A DNA stretch of 64,000 nucleotides from the NCBI GenBank assembly GCA_003439945.1, contig QVRM01006090.1, positions 62,001 to 126,000 of the forward strand, written 5' to 3'. Positions within the stretch are counted from its first letter, which is position 1. Each line of letters starts with the position of its first letter. The stretch comes from Dermanyssus gallinae (taxonomy: Eukaryota > Arthropoda > Arachnida > Mesostigmata > Dermanyssidae). Shown here piece after piece: positions 34,375 to 45,990 of this stretch. Position numbers and translations under genes: made by a program. Below the pieces are notes generated by a model. It ran no database searches, was not told the origin of the DNA, and saw only the letters and a list, made by a program, of their open reading frames with translations.

Positions 34375-35555
34375 CTATGAAGAAGACCCCTCCGCCCAGT
34401 CGATGAAGGTTGTCATCATTCCTGCGACAATCTTCGCTTTGATTTCCCAGCCATAGGGTGTGAGGAGGCTCGTCGCGCCGACCCGAGTGCAGACCAGCTT
34501 GCAGTTGTATGGTCGACTGTGTCGGGTTTTTCTAATGTGCATAACACGCACGTGTCCACTGTCGCCTTGCCATTTTGTTTTTATACATGTCCAAAACTGT
34601 CCATGGCCAGTCCAAGGCCAGTCTGTGTTGCGTAATATGTGAGCGGCCATTGTCCAGGCTCTTCATACCAATGTTTTGAATTTGGAATGACTGATTGCGT
34701 CCATTTCCCGCTGTGATTGCCAGAAGAGGGGTTGGCCCATTCGAAGGCCCATGCGCGAAATGTAGACTCGCGTGCTACCAACCTCTTTTCTTATTGAAAC
34801 AAGGTGATTCGCAACCCCAATCCTGATGCCTCGGGTACGCTTGCGGCCGGTGAGATACAGCGTATCCGTTTTGCGCGGGGCCAGACTTAGGTGGTTTCTT
34901 TTTATCCAAAAGTTAATCTCATCGAGAGCGGTGTTCGCTCTCGTCAAGCGACGATTCCCTGCGGGCTGTTACCAGCACCGCTAGATCGTTCGCATTGGCA
35001 ATGGTTTCGACGCCCTCTGGGAGGTCGCGGAGCCACAAAACTCCGGCTAGGTTTCATAGGACCGGGCCTAGAATTGAGCCCTGCGGGACTCTAGCCGTAA
35101 TCTGGCGGGTATTTCCTCTCCGTTTATAAGCGTTTGGTCATTGTTGTAAGTGTCTATAAGCGCAGCTTTCTTTAGTCTTTTCATCTGTCGGGTACGTCGC
35201 CCGGTGGGCTCAGTCCGACGCGTGGTCGGTAGCGTGATTCCCAGGATGTGTAATGAGAGCTGAAGTTTTCTATGACTAAAAAAGTGTAACCGAGATGTCC
35301 TCTTAGCAATGTCGCGAGCCCTTCAAGGAAGACATTAAATTTGTCTAGTGTCTTGTTGGGAGAGAAGTTGCATGAGTATAATACTAGAGAATTATGTGGG
35401 AACTGACCCATGTGAATCCTTGCCTTGTGACCATAACCCTGCATAGTCAGGGAGGCTTTTTGGCCGGTCCACCAAACTGAGGTATCTACAACATCGTCCT
35501 TAAAGTAGTTAGAGTGACTGCATGCTATAAAGAAATCGACTCGGACAGGAGGCAA
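34375..35555 (-). mobile_element. R1-like retrotransposon remnant: endonuclease joined to partial reverse transcriptase
   Basis: Reading the minus strand from 35555: an endonuclease remnant (frame 35181-35555) with SCNFSPNKTLDKFNVFLE and a degraded VIENFSSH where GDFN would stand. At about 35055-35115 comes the RT block ARVPQ.SILGP-like sequence. At 34985-34996 the catalytic box reads NAND instead of YADD, within ETIANANDLAVLVTARRES. Frame 34663-34947 then holds the thumb region (LAPRKTDTLYLTGRKR). Frames 34581-34781 and 34375-34650 hold C-terminal pieces (KWTQSVIPNSKHWYE; WTGHGQF). The RT N-terminal half is missing. It is a pseudogene with deletions and frameshifts. Confidence 0.75.
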
Positions 35556-37403
35556 TGGGATATCTTGCGTTCATGAACGTAAATATTCAGCAGATCATGG
35601 GCGTCAGCATTGTACAAGACTGCCATGCAAGCATGTCTTTCTTACTAATTTGTTCCATCTTTCCCATTTTTTCTCTTGGAACGTCTTATTTCCAAAAACC
35701 TGTCTGACTGGTGTACAACAACGCTCCTTTATAATCTAGTCATTTTTTTAGTAGGAACTTACCACAACTCGGGACCACCAACTCGGGACTGGGAGCAATC
35801 ACGAACTCAACTGGTCCAGCCACAATAATCTGAATCCATAAGCATGTCATATTTGTCTCATACATTGTGGACTCTTGACCATACTGATTGCTTGTGTGTT
35901 GTCCTTCCGTGTGTCTCAAATGTTTCCTGCTATCCAGTTCTTTCATTTCGACTGCTGGCCGAATCCTATTAATAATGCATAGTATTTTTTTCTCATCTAT
36001 ACTGCGACGTTATTACAGGAGTTATAACGAGGATGGCTGGATCACTTAGCAATTTTGTTTACGAGCCCGAGTAGAACGCAAACGAAATTCCCAAGTATTG
36101 GGTGAATCCGCTGTAGTATATATGAATGTAGGCTCGCCTACGTCTTTGGTGCGATGTTACAAACTTCTAAACTAGGATCGACCAAAATCCCGGCTTGGCA
36201 AATACAAGCAGATGTCTTATATTTCTCTGCTATATTTGACCTACAATGTTTGGTCAAAAGCAAATGTTTACAGGGTAGCTGACGCTACTTCTTCTACACT
36301 CTGCACACTCTAAGCCACATATCTGCGTATTTATTATGCTGTATGAGCCGTTCTTTGTATATCGGATATCAATGAGTTTCGAATATCTCTACAGAGAGTA
36401 TGTACGTACCTAAAATAAACTCAGCTATTGTGGTACAGTCGGAATATGGTTTTAACCAGAATTTTAGGCTAGTTGTTACTGTAGCTTACATATTTGGCAG
36501 AATAGAGATACCTTCCTGCATGCTAGTCGTGCTTCGATTTTTGCTAAGCATTTACCTATTTATAATAACAGAGGACACAAAACGTGAAACCTCAAGCTAT
36601 GTCCTCATACATGTAGCAGGGCTACACAGATGCAGCCCCTTTTCTGCGAACCACTATCAAACCTATATTAATATATTTTACCACCAACCACAGTTTACTC
36701 TCCCTGGTGTTCGTGTGCCTCTCTTCATAGCATTTTAGGGAATTACTTCAGAGCGCTACAAGGAGATGAATTATTTAGGAATGTTGCCCGTTAGGACTTT
36801 TCACAATAGTTGTTCCGACACTCGGTTTTGTCCAAAACTGTTGCACTTTTATGTGGGCCTCTTATTTTTACAAGAATTGTCTTTGTGACAGCGTGGAATA
36901 ACTAAGCACAGAGCGCAAGTGTGCCATCTTTTTCTGGTGGGTTTGCTTATAGATTCTTAACGTATTCGAGCGCAAGAATAGTAAAGCAAAATAAAGCTCG
37001 TCGAACAGTGGAAAACCTTTTATCCACTTTTCGTTCGTCCCCAGAAGACTTCTATTCCAGAAGATAGGTTCTACGGGTGTAACCTTGATTGAAGTCTTGC
37101 TCGGCGCGTTGAGGTGCTTGCCACGAAGCTGAATGATAGTGAACTACCCTACATAATTTTCATTTAACTAAGACCTTCCTCACTATTCAACAATCTGTAA
37201 ATCACAATACGGCCGTTTTTGGCTCAGAAACAATCAGGACTAAATGCTGGCAATGAAAGGCCACTTAAACCCAGAAGACAGAGTTTGTTACCAAAATAAC
37301 TGCCTTAGATTGAACTTTCATTTTATTTATCGTGTATAGAACAAAATTGAATGCTTTCTTTCACACCCGATTGGTACTAGATAGTTGTACTAAGCCTTAG
37401 GCG
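35556..37403. other. Unassigned sequence
   Basis: A 112-codon plus-strand frame (36400-36738) has some hydrophobic stretches but no recognisable family. I see no repeat or domain. Confidence 0.35.
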
Positions 37404-37574
37404 CTGTCGAGCCCTGTGACGTGATGCATTTGCCTGCGCCTCGCGACCGGGGGAGACACATAGATGCACGGGTTCGAGCCCCACCGTTGCACATCTGTAT
37501 TTATGGAGTCTGCCTTACGACACATAGCGAAATCAGCCCGTTGAAGCTAATTGTTGGCTGAGGATCAGCCCAAA
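37404..37574 (+). mobile_element. SINE family C copy
   Basis: Head starts GTCGAGCCC. B box GGTTCGAGCCCC at about 37470-37481, then CCGTTGCACATCTGTATTTAT and the GTTGGCTGAGGATCAGCCC end. It abuts the mariner remnant that follows. Confidence 0.8.
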
Positions 37575-37960
37575 AAGTTTAAGCTTCAGGCGCAAGCCTA
37601 TTTTCACAACAGTCCATACACGTCCCAACAAGACTCTGCACCTCTTCACAAGCAAAACAAACTCAACGGTGTCACTTTGGCAACGAACTACGGTACATTT
37701 TTTAGGACAATGCTCGTCCATACTCGCCCGACCTCAACCCCATAGGTTTATTAGCCTGATGTGCTGCCAAAAATGCTTTGAAAGGGTGAAGTCAGCTATT
37801 CAAAGCGAGTGGTAGAAATGCAGTGCCGTTTTACCCGTAGGTGAGGGGTTCGTCGACTGGTGGCGCACGTTTATAAAGGTGAAAAACAGGCAGATTATGA
37901 AATGTTCAAACATATTCCTGAAATTTGCTGTGAAAGTTTCAAAAAATCCCTTTCGAATCA
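37575..37960 (+). mobile_element. Decayed mariner-family transposase, C-terminal part
   Basis: Two broken frames carry hallmark sequence of mariner-type DDE/D transposases: SQQDSAPLHKQNK (about 37623-37661), corresponding to FQQDxAPxHK with the second catalytic Asp, then NYGTFF and YSPDLNPI (about 37722-37745), corresponding to SPDLNP with the third. A downstream VVEMQCRF segment (about 37808) fits the family's C-terminus. The intact enzyme would cut and paste its element at TA dinucleotides. Frameshifts and stops make this copy dead. The N-terminal DNA-binding half is absent, and terminal repeats were not located. The 5' edge touches the SINE C copy. Confidence 0.75.
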
Positions 37961-37964
37961 TTTA

Positions 37965-38960
37965 AAATATTAGCTACACTTTAAGGTGACGCTTTGGCTG
38001 ATGCACTTCGTAGTTGCTTTTAGTAAAAATATTAGTACAGAACAAACGCAACAGTACAAGGTTAGCCTAATCGCCATATATTCACGAGCCGCATTTTACT
38101 TCAGGGGATATAGCCCGGAACCGTCAACATCAAGTACCTCTCCCATAATGTTTTTTACTTGAACCTGAGGCAGACGATAGAGTCCATAAAGGAAGATATG
38201 TATACGTCATAGACACTGAGTGTTATATCTGAGTATGATATATAGAAGGAAATGCTTTCCAATAGAAGAGGTACTTGCCACCATGGTACGCTTCAATCGT
38301 TTGTTTTATAAGCAGGGTTTACTAGCTGCCTTAAGAGAAACGCAAAATACGCAAACCGTACAGGAGATACCTAATTAAACAGCCATTATTGGCCATGGTT
38401 TACTATTGGAAAACGCTCAAATACGCGTAGCATGATCAGATATTAAAGGGTAAATTTAGCGAGTGGTTTTCCAGAATAGCTACTGAGTTGTAAAAACAGT
38501 CGGCCTTAAAGCTCATCTAATACCCCTGCGAGCTCTCATCATACCTCGCACCTAGCCAAACCATAAGCCCCCGCAGAGCTGCCGAGTTGACGAGAAGGGA
38601 GGCTGTGACTGTGTGAGATATGCTGGGTTTAATTTACATGCAAAAAGCTCTCGAAATAACAAGGTAGCTAGCGGCTATGATGTAATCTAATGATTTAAAC
38701 GCGTTTAGAGACACAACTTTTACTATTGCCACACGTAACTTCACACAATGGAGTTAGTTTGACCGCACTCCTTCCATCTTTGGCCAAAGTAGGTCGAGGT
38801 AGAAAAGGCCGCGTATGACGTCGTGGAATCTACGGTTTATAGTAATATAGTTATAGTTACTGGCTATGTCATTGCCTCCGCTGCCGTTGTTGCACCAATC
38901 GTTATTGCTGTAGGCAACGTTAAGCCAGTACGGAAAACAAAGCAATCACAGTATACCAGG
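37965..38960. other. Unassigned sequence
   Basis: May include the 3' flank of the mariner remnant. No gene recognised. Confidence 0.35.
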
Positions 38961-39420
38961 TTAGTGGCGGCGCGGTCTAGGGGACTAGTGCGCTAGTCAT
39001 GGTTGTTATCTACCGGGGTAAAGATTTCGGGCTGACCCTCAGCCAAGATTTAACGTCCACGGAACTGTTTTTCACATTGCTTCATAGACGGACCCCTATA
39101 AATACAAATGTGCAACGGTGGGGCTCGAACCCGCGCACTTATGTGTCTCCTCCGGTTGCGAGGCGGAGACTCAATTCACTACGCCACCGGGCTCGACGAT
39201 CTACCGGGGTGTCGCCGGTTCGATCCCTGTTGTTGATCGATTTTTTTTGAGCGATGCTCATTGAGAGTAGATGATAAACCATACTGCTGAGAGTCAGTGG
39301 CCATGCTGCCACAAAGACTGTTGGGGAAACCCTAGATATCTTAACATGTCCGGCCCTTGGTTGTATTGAAGATATACCTCAGGTTAAGTTCCAAGCCCGT
39401 AGGGGACGGGTGATGGTAGA
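38961..39420 (+). mobile_element. SINE family A copy split by a nested SINE
   Basis: Head AGTGGCGGCGCGGTCTAGGGG; interrupted at 39019-39198 by a SINE C on the other strand; resumes with CGGGGTGTCGCCGGTTCGAT (B box) and the body shared with the 6.4-kb copy (TGCCACAAAGACTGTTGGGG, then GCCCGTAGGGGACGGG). The family A copy is therefore older than this family C insertion. Confidence 0.88.
39019..39198 (-). mobile_element. SINE family C nested in SINE A, with 11-bp TSD
   Basis: The 180-bp minus-strand insert starts (reverse strand) at CGTCGAGCCCGGTGGCGTAG, with the A box in GGTGGCGTAGTGAATTG and B box GGTTCGAGCCCC. It ends in CGAAATCTTTA. Perfect direct repeats ATCTACCGGGG at 39008-39018 and 39199-39209 mark the target-site duplication and define both ends. 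This is the best-defined copy of the family in the window. Confidence 0.92.
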
Positions 39421-42400
39421 ATTAAAAACAACCTTCTTAAATGTGTTTTATTTTTAGTAGACCAGGTTGGAAAGTATGATATTGCGGATCGTTACCCGGT
39501 TCTGTTCTAAGTAGAACGGCATCACCGTGCATTAGAAAAAGTCTAACGGACAACAACGAAAGGCGTGTCTAGCTCTGTTTTCGCCGCTCTTGTTTTGTTT
39601 TAGCAAGTTTGTTGCAAAATTATACATGTGCGAGAGACCGACTGAATTTTGGTTGAATAATATTTGTAGCATGTAAGGGCTACTTCTCCAGTGCTGCGTA
39701 CCCGGGCTTTCAGCCTTACGAACTGAATAATGTTGTAATACACATAAGAAACGCACTTAGAAAACTTATTTTGTTACTATCGTGTCTTGCTAAGAAACGC
39801 CTAGGCCCTCATTCCGTTTGCAAGATAATAACCATTTTCAAAATGTTAAGCAATTGCCTATGAATTGACAGTATACGTCACCATAAAAGTGCGGACTAGC
39901 GTTTACCACTGGACGATTTCTCCTGTGGGACGAAAGCGTTAAAACTAGGATATGAAGGAGAAGATGAGATCTGTCCAGATTTCCTGAGGAAGCCGGGCGT
40001 ACATGCGATGATCAACTGGCCTCAATTGGCGCGTATAGTCGAACAGCGGGATATGCTTGTGCGATGTATGTGTTTCTGTTTTGAACGCGTGAAAATCATG
40101 CACTATTTGCTATTGCTATCAGTATTTGTAGTATTTCGGTGGGCCTCCTATCTCGGCGGCTTCAAATAGCCGGTATTTGGCAGGCGTGCTTACTTTGTTT
40201 AGTTACACATACGAATCTCGCAAATCGATGGTTCACTACGAAAAACACGACACGTCCCATTGGGGTCGAATGTTTTACAAGCATAGTTCAGCTGTGTCCA
40301 GCTTTTTTTAGGAAGGCTCCGCCACAATGCCGTCGTCATGCGTTAGGTTAGACCGAACCGGGTTAATGCCAGCAGAGTGTCCTCTATAAAGACCTACCGT
40401 CTGAATGCATTTGACGTGAATTTCCGAACTCTCCGTAGTAGTAGTAAGCGCGACAACCGGGCGGGCATTGGAATGCATAGACGCTACCAACAAATATTTA
40501 GCAGGCATATCTTGGCTGAATATAAAAGGACGTCCTCGTTGACAGCCAGCAGTTTGGCTTATTACGCTTATTTTGTGAGACGATACCATCAAGGTTATTT
40601 TTTGTCTGCAACATTTGGAAGAAATTGCAATTAGAAGCGATTGCACTTGGGAGGGAAGGTACAGTTCATCAAAGACGCCAACGCTACCTTACATAACCTG
40701 ACTAATAATACAGAAAGGCATTCTTGATGCTGTAGGCACTGATATTAAATGGAATGACACAATCGCGCCGCCTCATTCGCTTACCTTTTATACGATCAGA
40801 TACGCGCGTAGTCTCTGCGTAAGGTGCTTACACTTCTAGTAACAGCGGCAATATAAAATTACGATACAATGTGTTTTTACTAACACGCTATATTTGTTTT
40901 GTAATCGTGGCTACAAAGGGCGTATGTTCAGCATTTTGCCTACTTTGACAAGCTGAGTTATAGCTCAAATGGCAGAGACCCAGTTAGGGAGAAAGTAGTT
41001 GACAGCGTGCAGGCCGCACCCGTTAGCTGCATCACAAACTGCAACGATAGAAGAAAAATGAAGAATCATTAGGTTTAACAACACGACGATTTACGATTAA
41101 AAGAATAATTCTGTTTCATCTCTTTTTTAATCTTCTAAACATTGCTCCTCGGTAACTTCTTGGTCATGCCAACGATGGGGCTATTTCGGTTTGGTCAGTG
41201 GTGACCACGAACTGGAAACTACTCAGCAGATCCGTCAGCAGCTTTTTACAAGCCCTTAACTAGTTCAAACTCCGTCAACAGCTTTTAGCAGCACTGACTC
41301 CATAACCACGCACTTTGATGCGGTCTACACAACCTACTTTCGATAAGATTGTGCAATAACTTTGGGGGCTTTCAGAGTTCGGCAATGGAATATGCTTTTC
41401 CCGTACATGACATGCAAATAGCCTAGCGGCACGAATAGCTAAGAACACTAGAGCGTAAGCAGCTTTTTAGAAAGTATTTTTTCTTTCCTCGCTTTTCTCT
41501 TTTATATGGCTCTCTCTTGATATGACCTCGATGCCGCATCAGACGCAATAGCATAGAAGTTAGAGCTTGGTTAAAAGTTCTGAGGCTCGTCGATTCGCAA
41601 TTAGCCAGCCTGCCTATGCGAGTGTAGTGGACCCGTGTAAGTATTTTTAAGAATACGTCATTTCATGCGCTTTCTAGCCCATGCTTAGAACGTCCGTCTT
41701 TGCATAATTTTTTTTTAAGACAACATTTATGACAAAAACAACACGAACCGAAAAACACCCGGGTATTCCTACTCTGTGCGAACAAATTGCGCGGTGACCC
41801 CGCATGCCGCGCTTTTGAATAACGACAATATTAAATACGCCCGTAGTCCATCCATGCCCAAGCATTTTCTGTAGCATTTATCTAGATTGCGGGCGTGTGG
41901 TGATGATTGAGTAGACATCTAAAAAGAGAACGATAGGGATAATTATGCATGCCTTTCTTCAGGGAACAAATTTTTCCTCTCCAACATTGCTATTACCTTA
42001 TTGGCAGTGGATATTTTGCTCGCACAGACTATGTAATGAATTCATGTAGGAAATTAACCAGTCACAAGTAAGTTGTGTGACAGGTTAGCCCTTGATTTTC
42101 CAATGCAGTTCATGGAATTGGATTTTCTAAAAAATAGAAATTGTCGAGAGCTGCTTTTTAGCTATCATCTAGGCTTCAAGCCAAATTTGTTAGAAATGAT
42201 TAGCCAAGCTGCGCGAAGATAAGCAAACGGCTACTTTAGAGTAACCGAGTGTACGTAATCTTATTGCTTTAATGCAGCTAGTTTCCCTGAGTTTGTCCTC
42301 TGTTTTTAACTAATTAGTCATATTTCTAATTATACATGCTGAGTACTTTATATGTGAAGTGCTTGGCTTATATAAACAAAAGTTTTCAAATAAATTATTA

Positions 42401-42790
42401 TTATTTACTACTATATTAGTATTGTCTACAATATTAGTAATGCAGGCTTTATTTATGATAGCTGCAAATAGCATAGTGCCACTGCGCACCAGTAGGCAGT
42501 CTTATGTACGGGCGAGATCAAAACTCGCAACCGCCTCGGGGGTTCGCCTCGTGGAGCGCTAGACGGAATCGCTGCTTGAGTAATGGAACTGTAGTCGTGG
42601 CAAACGCACGTTGGCGAAGCCATGCTTTGGGAGTCCCTTCGGCTCTTAAAGCCCATAGCTGAAAATTAATGTGCAACGAGGAACTCAATATTCATAGACT
42701 CAATCTTACAATAACAGACACTGACGTATTGAGATTAACAACTATGACCTCTATTGGCTCGGGCACACGACCGTTAATAGAATAAAATAA
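39421..42790. other. Unassigned 3.4-kb stretch
   Basis: Short frames only (for example 40308-40646 minus). No domains, tRNA-like boxes or tandem repeats recognised. Confidence 0.4.
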
Positions 42791-43033
42791 AAAAACGCTT
42801 TTATTTGCACAAAGGGTGTACAAAGGATGTAACAAAAGTAACCTCCTCATTTTGCCGCGATTGATTTATCTGACAAAGAAGCGATCTGCGTGTTTCTTTG
42901 TCAGATTTACTGCCTTGAGGCATTGACTAAGCTTCACTGTAAAGATGCGCCATTCTGTGAACAACTCGTGATCTATTTTCTTTCTCTGTTTGAAAACGCC
43001 TTTATTTGCACAAAACGTGTATGAAGGGTGTAT
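42791..43033. repeat. Direct-repeat pair flanking a 13-bp perfect hairpin
   Basis: About 40-bp direct repeats at 42791-42830 and 42992-43033 share AAAACGC, TTTATTTGCACAAA and a GGGTGTA-like end. Between them lie complementary 13-bp arms 42868-42880 and 42894-42906 (ATCTGACAAAGAA and its complement) with a 13-base loop. No coding sequence. Confidence 0.7.
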
Positions 43034-43444
43034 CTAAAACGGTTGCTGGAGTATTTCAATGAAATGTGTTTGACAGAAAGGAGAATGGGCAAGGCATTTT
43101 TTAAGAGTGCTTCTCCCAGTGTATTTGTATCCGATAACCTTCTCTTCCGCCCGCAACTTTCAACTATACCACCTACTCATTATTTAGTATTTACTATTTT
43201 TTTTATAACTATCGCTTATTTATCTCAACATGCGAGTAACTTATCGAAGTGTAAAGGATATTTACTTTACACACTAAATAGTCAAAGAAAAAACTCAGTT
43301 ATCCACATGCGTGCCTAGAGTGAGGCGACGACCGAAGTGCTTTTGCCACCCTGTAAATGAATAATTGATTGATTTACTATTCGCTTTATATGTATACCTA
43401 AATACAAATGCCGCCAGTTTTTTTTCTAAATCAGGGTAGCTTAG

Positions 43445-43658
43445 ACCAGCAATATACGCGGACATTCTGCAATATCTAGGGTTTCTCCAATAGCCCTTGT
43501 GGCAGTAGGGGGTTTTGACTCTGAGTAGTGTTGGTTACCATCTATTCTCATCGAGCATCGCTTAAAGTTACTCTGATCAATAACTGCGATCCATTCGGCG
43601 ACACCCCGTTAGATGGCCACCATGACTAGTGCATAGGTACCCTAGACCACGCCGCCAC
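43445..43658 (-). mobile_element. SINE family A copy (minus)
   Basis: The reverse strand begins GTGGCGGCGTGGTCTAGGG and keeps the GGGGTGTCGCCG block, a mutated B-box region and the body up to AAACCCTAGATATTG. More diverged than the 6.4- and 39-kb copies. The 3' border is approximate. Confidence 0.75.
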
Positions 43659-44561
43659 ATTCTAATAGTAATCGAGTAAATAGTTGCCAAACATTCATAC
43701 AGATTACTATTCGTCCGTTTTCTCGTGGTGTATAGATTACCGCCGTACATAACGCCCTGAATCTTAGACTTGCGCAGGTACTTATCGATCATATAAGTTA
43801 AAATGCAATCAATGTGAAAATAACGACGTTTTTTACATTCCCTCATTCGCGTTATATGGGAGAGCTGGAACAAACCAAATGTATAATTGGAGACAACTGG
43901 TCTTACTGAAAGTACCTGTAGATATTATATTGGATGTGCGTAAGCCACAATAGTCCCTAAGGACATCTTATGGTATCAAAAAGAAAGAAAAGCACTGAAA
44001 GGACTCTTATGGCAACCAGCAATTGAGTAAATTAATAGTATTTGTTATCGACGATAGCGATATCATGTATTTTTCTAAACCTTCTACTCGCTGATAGGGT
44101 TAAAGATCTATTGGAACAACTTATGATGCTGGGGCTGGAAATATGGGATTTTTTTATTAGCTATGATTTATAAAGTTATTGATCCTAACATCGGTAATGT
44201 CTCTGTGAATTTCAGCCTCCATGTGGCGTAATGTGCCACTACAGCCTTACACCTGGGATCTTGCATTGTTAGATGAGCAATATACACCTCTTCCGTTTGA
44301 ACATATTGCGCATGAAGTATATCACTTGCAAAATGTTATTCTTCATAGGACTTTAAACTAGATTCAATTTAAAACATAACATTTTTACCTGGCGAAACAG
44401 AAGGGAATGAGCATTAGGTTTATTAACCAGCATACCAGAAGGAAATAAAAACATAATGCATACAACTTAAGCATTTTTATTCGAAAATTCAGTAGATGTT
44501 GCTAGAAACAATTGTATGAACAATAGTAATACAAATAGCTTTATCAAAACGTTTTATTGTG

Positions 44562-44565
<4 letters not shown>
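43659..44565. other. Unassigned sequence
   Basis: No gene or repeat recognised. Confidence 0.35.

Positions 44566-44596
<31 letters not shown>
44566..44596. repeat. (TA)n microsatellite
   Basis: Uninterrupted alternating AT. Confidence 0.95.
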
Positions 44597-44599
<3 letters not shown>

Positions 44600-44935
44600 T
44601 ACGACCGCGGAGGCGGAGGTTGTCTGAGTGTGATAGTTGCAAGAAGTGCGTCATCAGGCGAATCGCGAAGCATGGAAAATAAAACTAACTCCTTGGAATG
44701 TATATCAATACATAAAAAATACAGCTTGCAGAATCGGGCAAAAACAGCCTCGAAACCAGCCAAGTCCTATAAGACTAGACCTCAATCGGAACAAGGAGTG
44801 AACTTCGGCCGTACGACTCCGACGCAATTTACGTAACGATTTTAGCGAACACAGGCACAGGTGGGCATATAGCCGCCTGCAATAGCCGTAATCGAAATCA
44901 AAACCGATCGCCCATAAAACGTTTACCATAATACA

Positions 44936-45109
44936 TTTCGGGCTAAACCTCAGTCAAGATATAACGTCCACGGGACTGCTTTTTGCATTGCTCCATAGAC
45001 GGATCCCTGAAGTATAAATGTGCAATAGTGGGGTTCGAACCCCTACGTATCTATGTGTTTTCTCCGGTGCCGAGGCGCAGGCTAATGCACCACGCCATCG
45101 GGCTCGACA
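44936..45109 (-). mobile_element. SINE family C copy (minus)
   Basis: On the reverse strand it starts at TGTCGAGCCCGATGGCGTGG, with B box GGTTCGAACCCC and body ATTTATACTTCAGGGATCCG, ending in TTAGCCCGAAATG. It is about 90 bp from another copy in the same orientation. Confidence 0.85.
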
Positions 45110-45199
45110 GAAAGCATTTATCAGGGCGCTGACAACAGTCCAAGCGGAAATCAGCGTAACAGGCTGGCTGTCAATGCGTATACGCTGTGAATCTTTGTT

Positions 45200-45345
45200 T
45201 TTTGGGCTAACCATCAGTTAACATTTACCGTCTACGGGTTTCCCTTTGCGTTGCTTCGTAACACGGACCCCATAAATACAAAGACACAACGGTGGGAACG
45301 AACCCGCGCACTTATGTGTCTCCTCTGGTCACCAGGCTTTAAGTG
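45200..45345 (-). mobile_element. SINE family C copy (minus), 5'-eroded
   Basis: The reverse strand carries ACACATAAGTGCGCGGGTTCG, a disrupted B box, TTGTATTTATGGGGTCCG and the GTTAACTGATGGTTAGCCC end. The head beyond the B box is replaced by unrelated sequence at about 45345. Confidence 0.75.
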
Positions 45346-45359
45346 CACGCTGTTACCAG

Positions 45360-45990
45360 AACTCTTTGGAGCTTCTCTGAAGCTTGGGCCAGTCCCGTGT
45401 CGGTGATTGCCTTGCTAGTTTTTGTTAAGAAAGATTTCTCATCGGTGACTTTATAGTGAGTTTTCTCGCTCGCAAATGGTCTGGATGATCATGCCTCTAG
45501 CGTGAACTCTATGCACTTGTGGTCACAAAGGTTTTTTCTTCAGTGAGACCTTTCCAACCCATTTTGCCAACTAGTGTGTCATCAGCAGGCGTTAGTTGTG
45601 AGCTATGGCTTGTCTTGTTGGGGTTCTTGCTCTTGTTCTGCACGTATATGTCATGACTATCTATCCAACTCAAAAAAGGCTCTTTCAGTTTTGTTTGTGC
45701 TCCTTGATCCCCTTTTCTATCAGCTGTGTTAAAGTCTTTCGTGACTAGAGTGCCCAATCATTCGTCATTGGTAGTGCTACATTCAACTTCCTTCTGTGAG
45801 GAGTTTGAGCAGATATAAAAATTTACCGTTTTAGCCATCTTAAGCGTACTCTTCGAGACTCCTTTGAGCTCCCTCCAGCAGACCAGTACAACGGCAGCGC
45901 AAATTGCTTAACCCGATTTAACAATCTGAGAAGAAGAAATAATTCTATCTGGGCAGGATTCGGCTTTACGCATGGCTATCTTGATCCCCA
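45360..45990 (-). mobile_element. R1-like retrotransposon endonuclease and linker remnant
   Basis: Minus frame 45509-45757 contains GTLVTKDFNTAD, a degraded counterpart of the endonuclease GDFN block, and FLSWIDSHDIYVQN. Further downstream on the minus strand, at about 45360-45425, another frame reads SKAITDTGLAQASEKLQRVL. This corresponds closely to the linker KAITDTGLPQTPEDLQDLL of the 25-kb copy. Reverse transcriptase is absent, and a SINE C lies directly beyond. Pseudogene. Confidence 0.65.

Noticed and set aside
36400..36738. 112-codon frame with hydrophobic segments
   Set aside because: No family resemblance, and length is within chance for AT-rich DNA.
37404..37490. tRNA genes at A/B-box sites
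   Set aside because: These boxes are the heads of SINE copies followed by shared tRNA-unrelated bodies. No cloverleaf acceptor pairing was seen.
42480..42570. tRNA-like or SINE-like segment (GTACGGGCGAGATCAAAACTC)
   Set aside because: Could not match both boxes or any other copy in the window.
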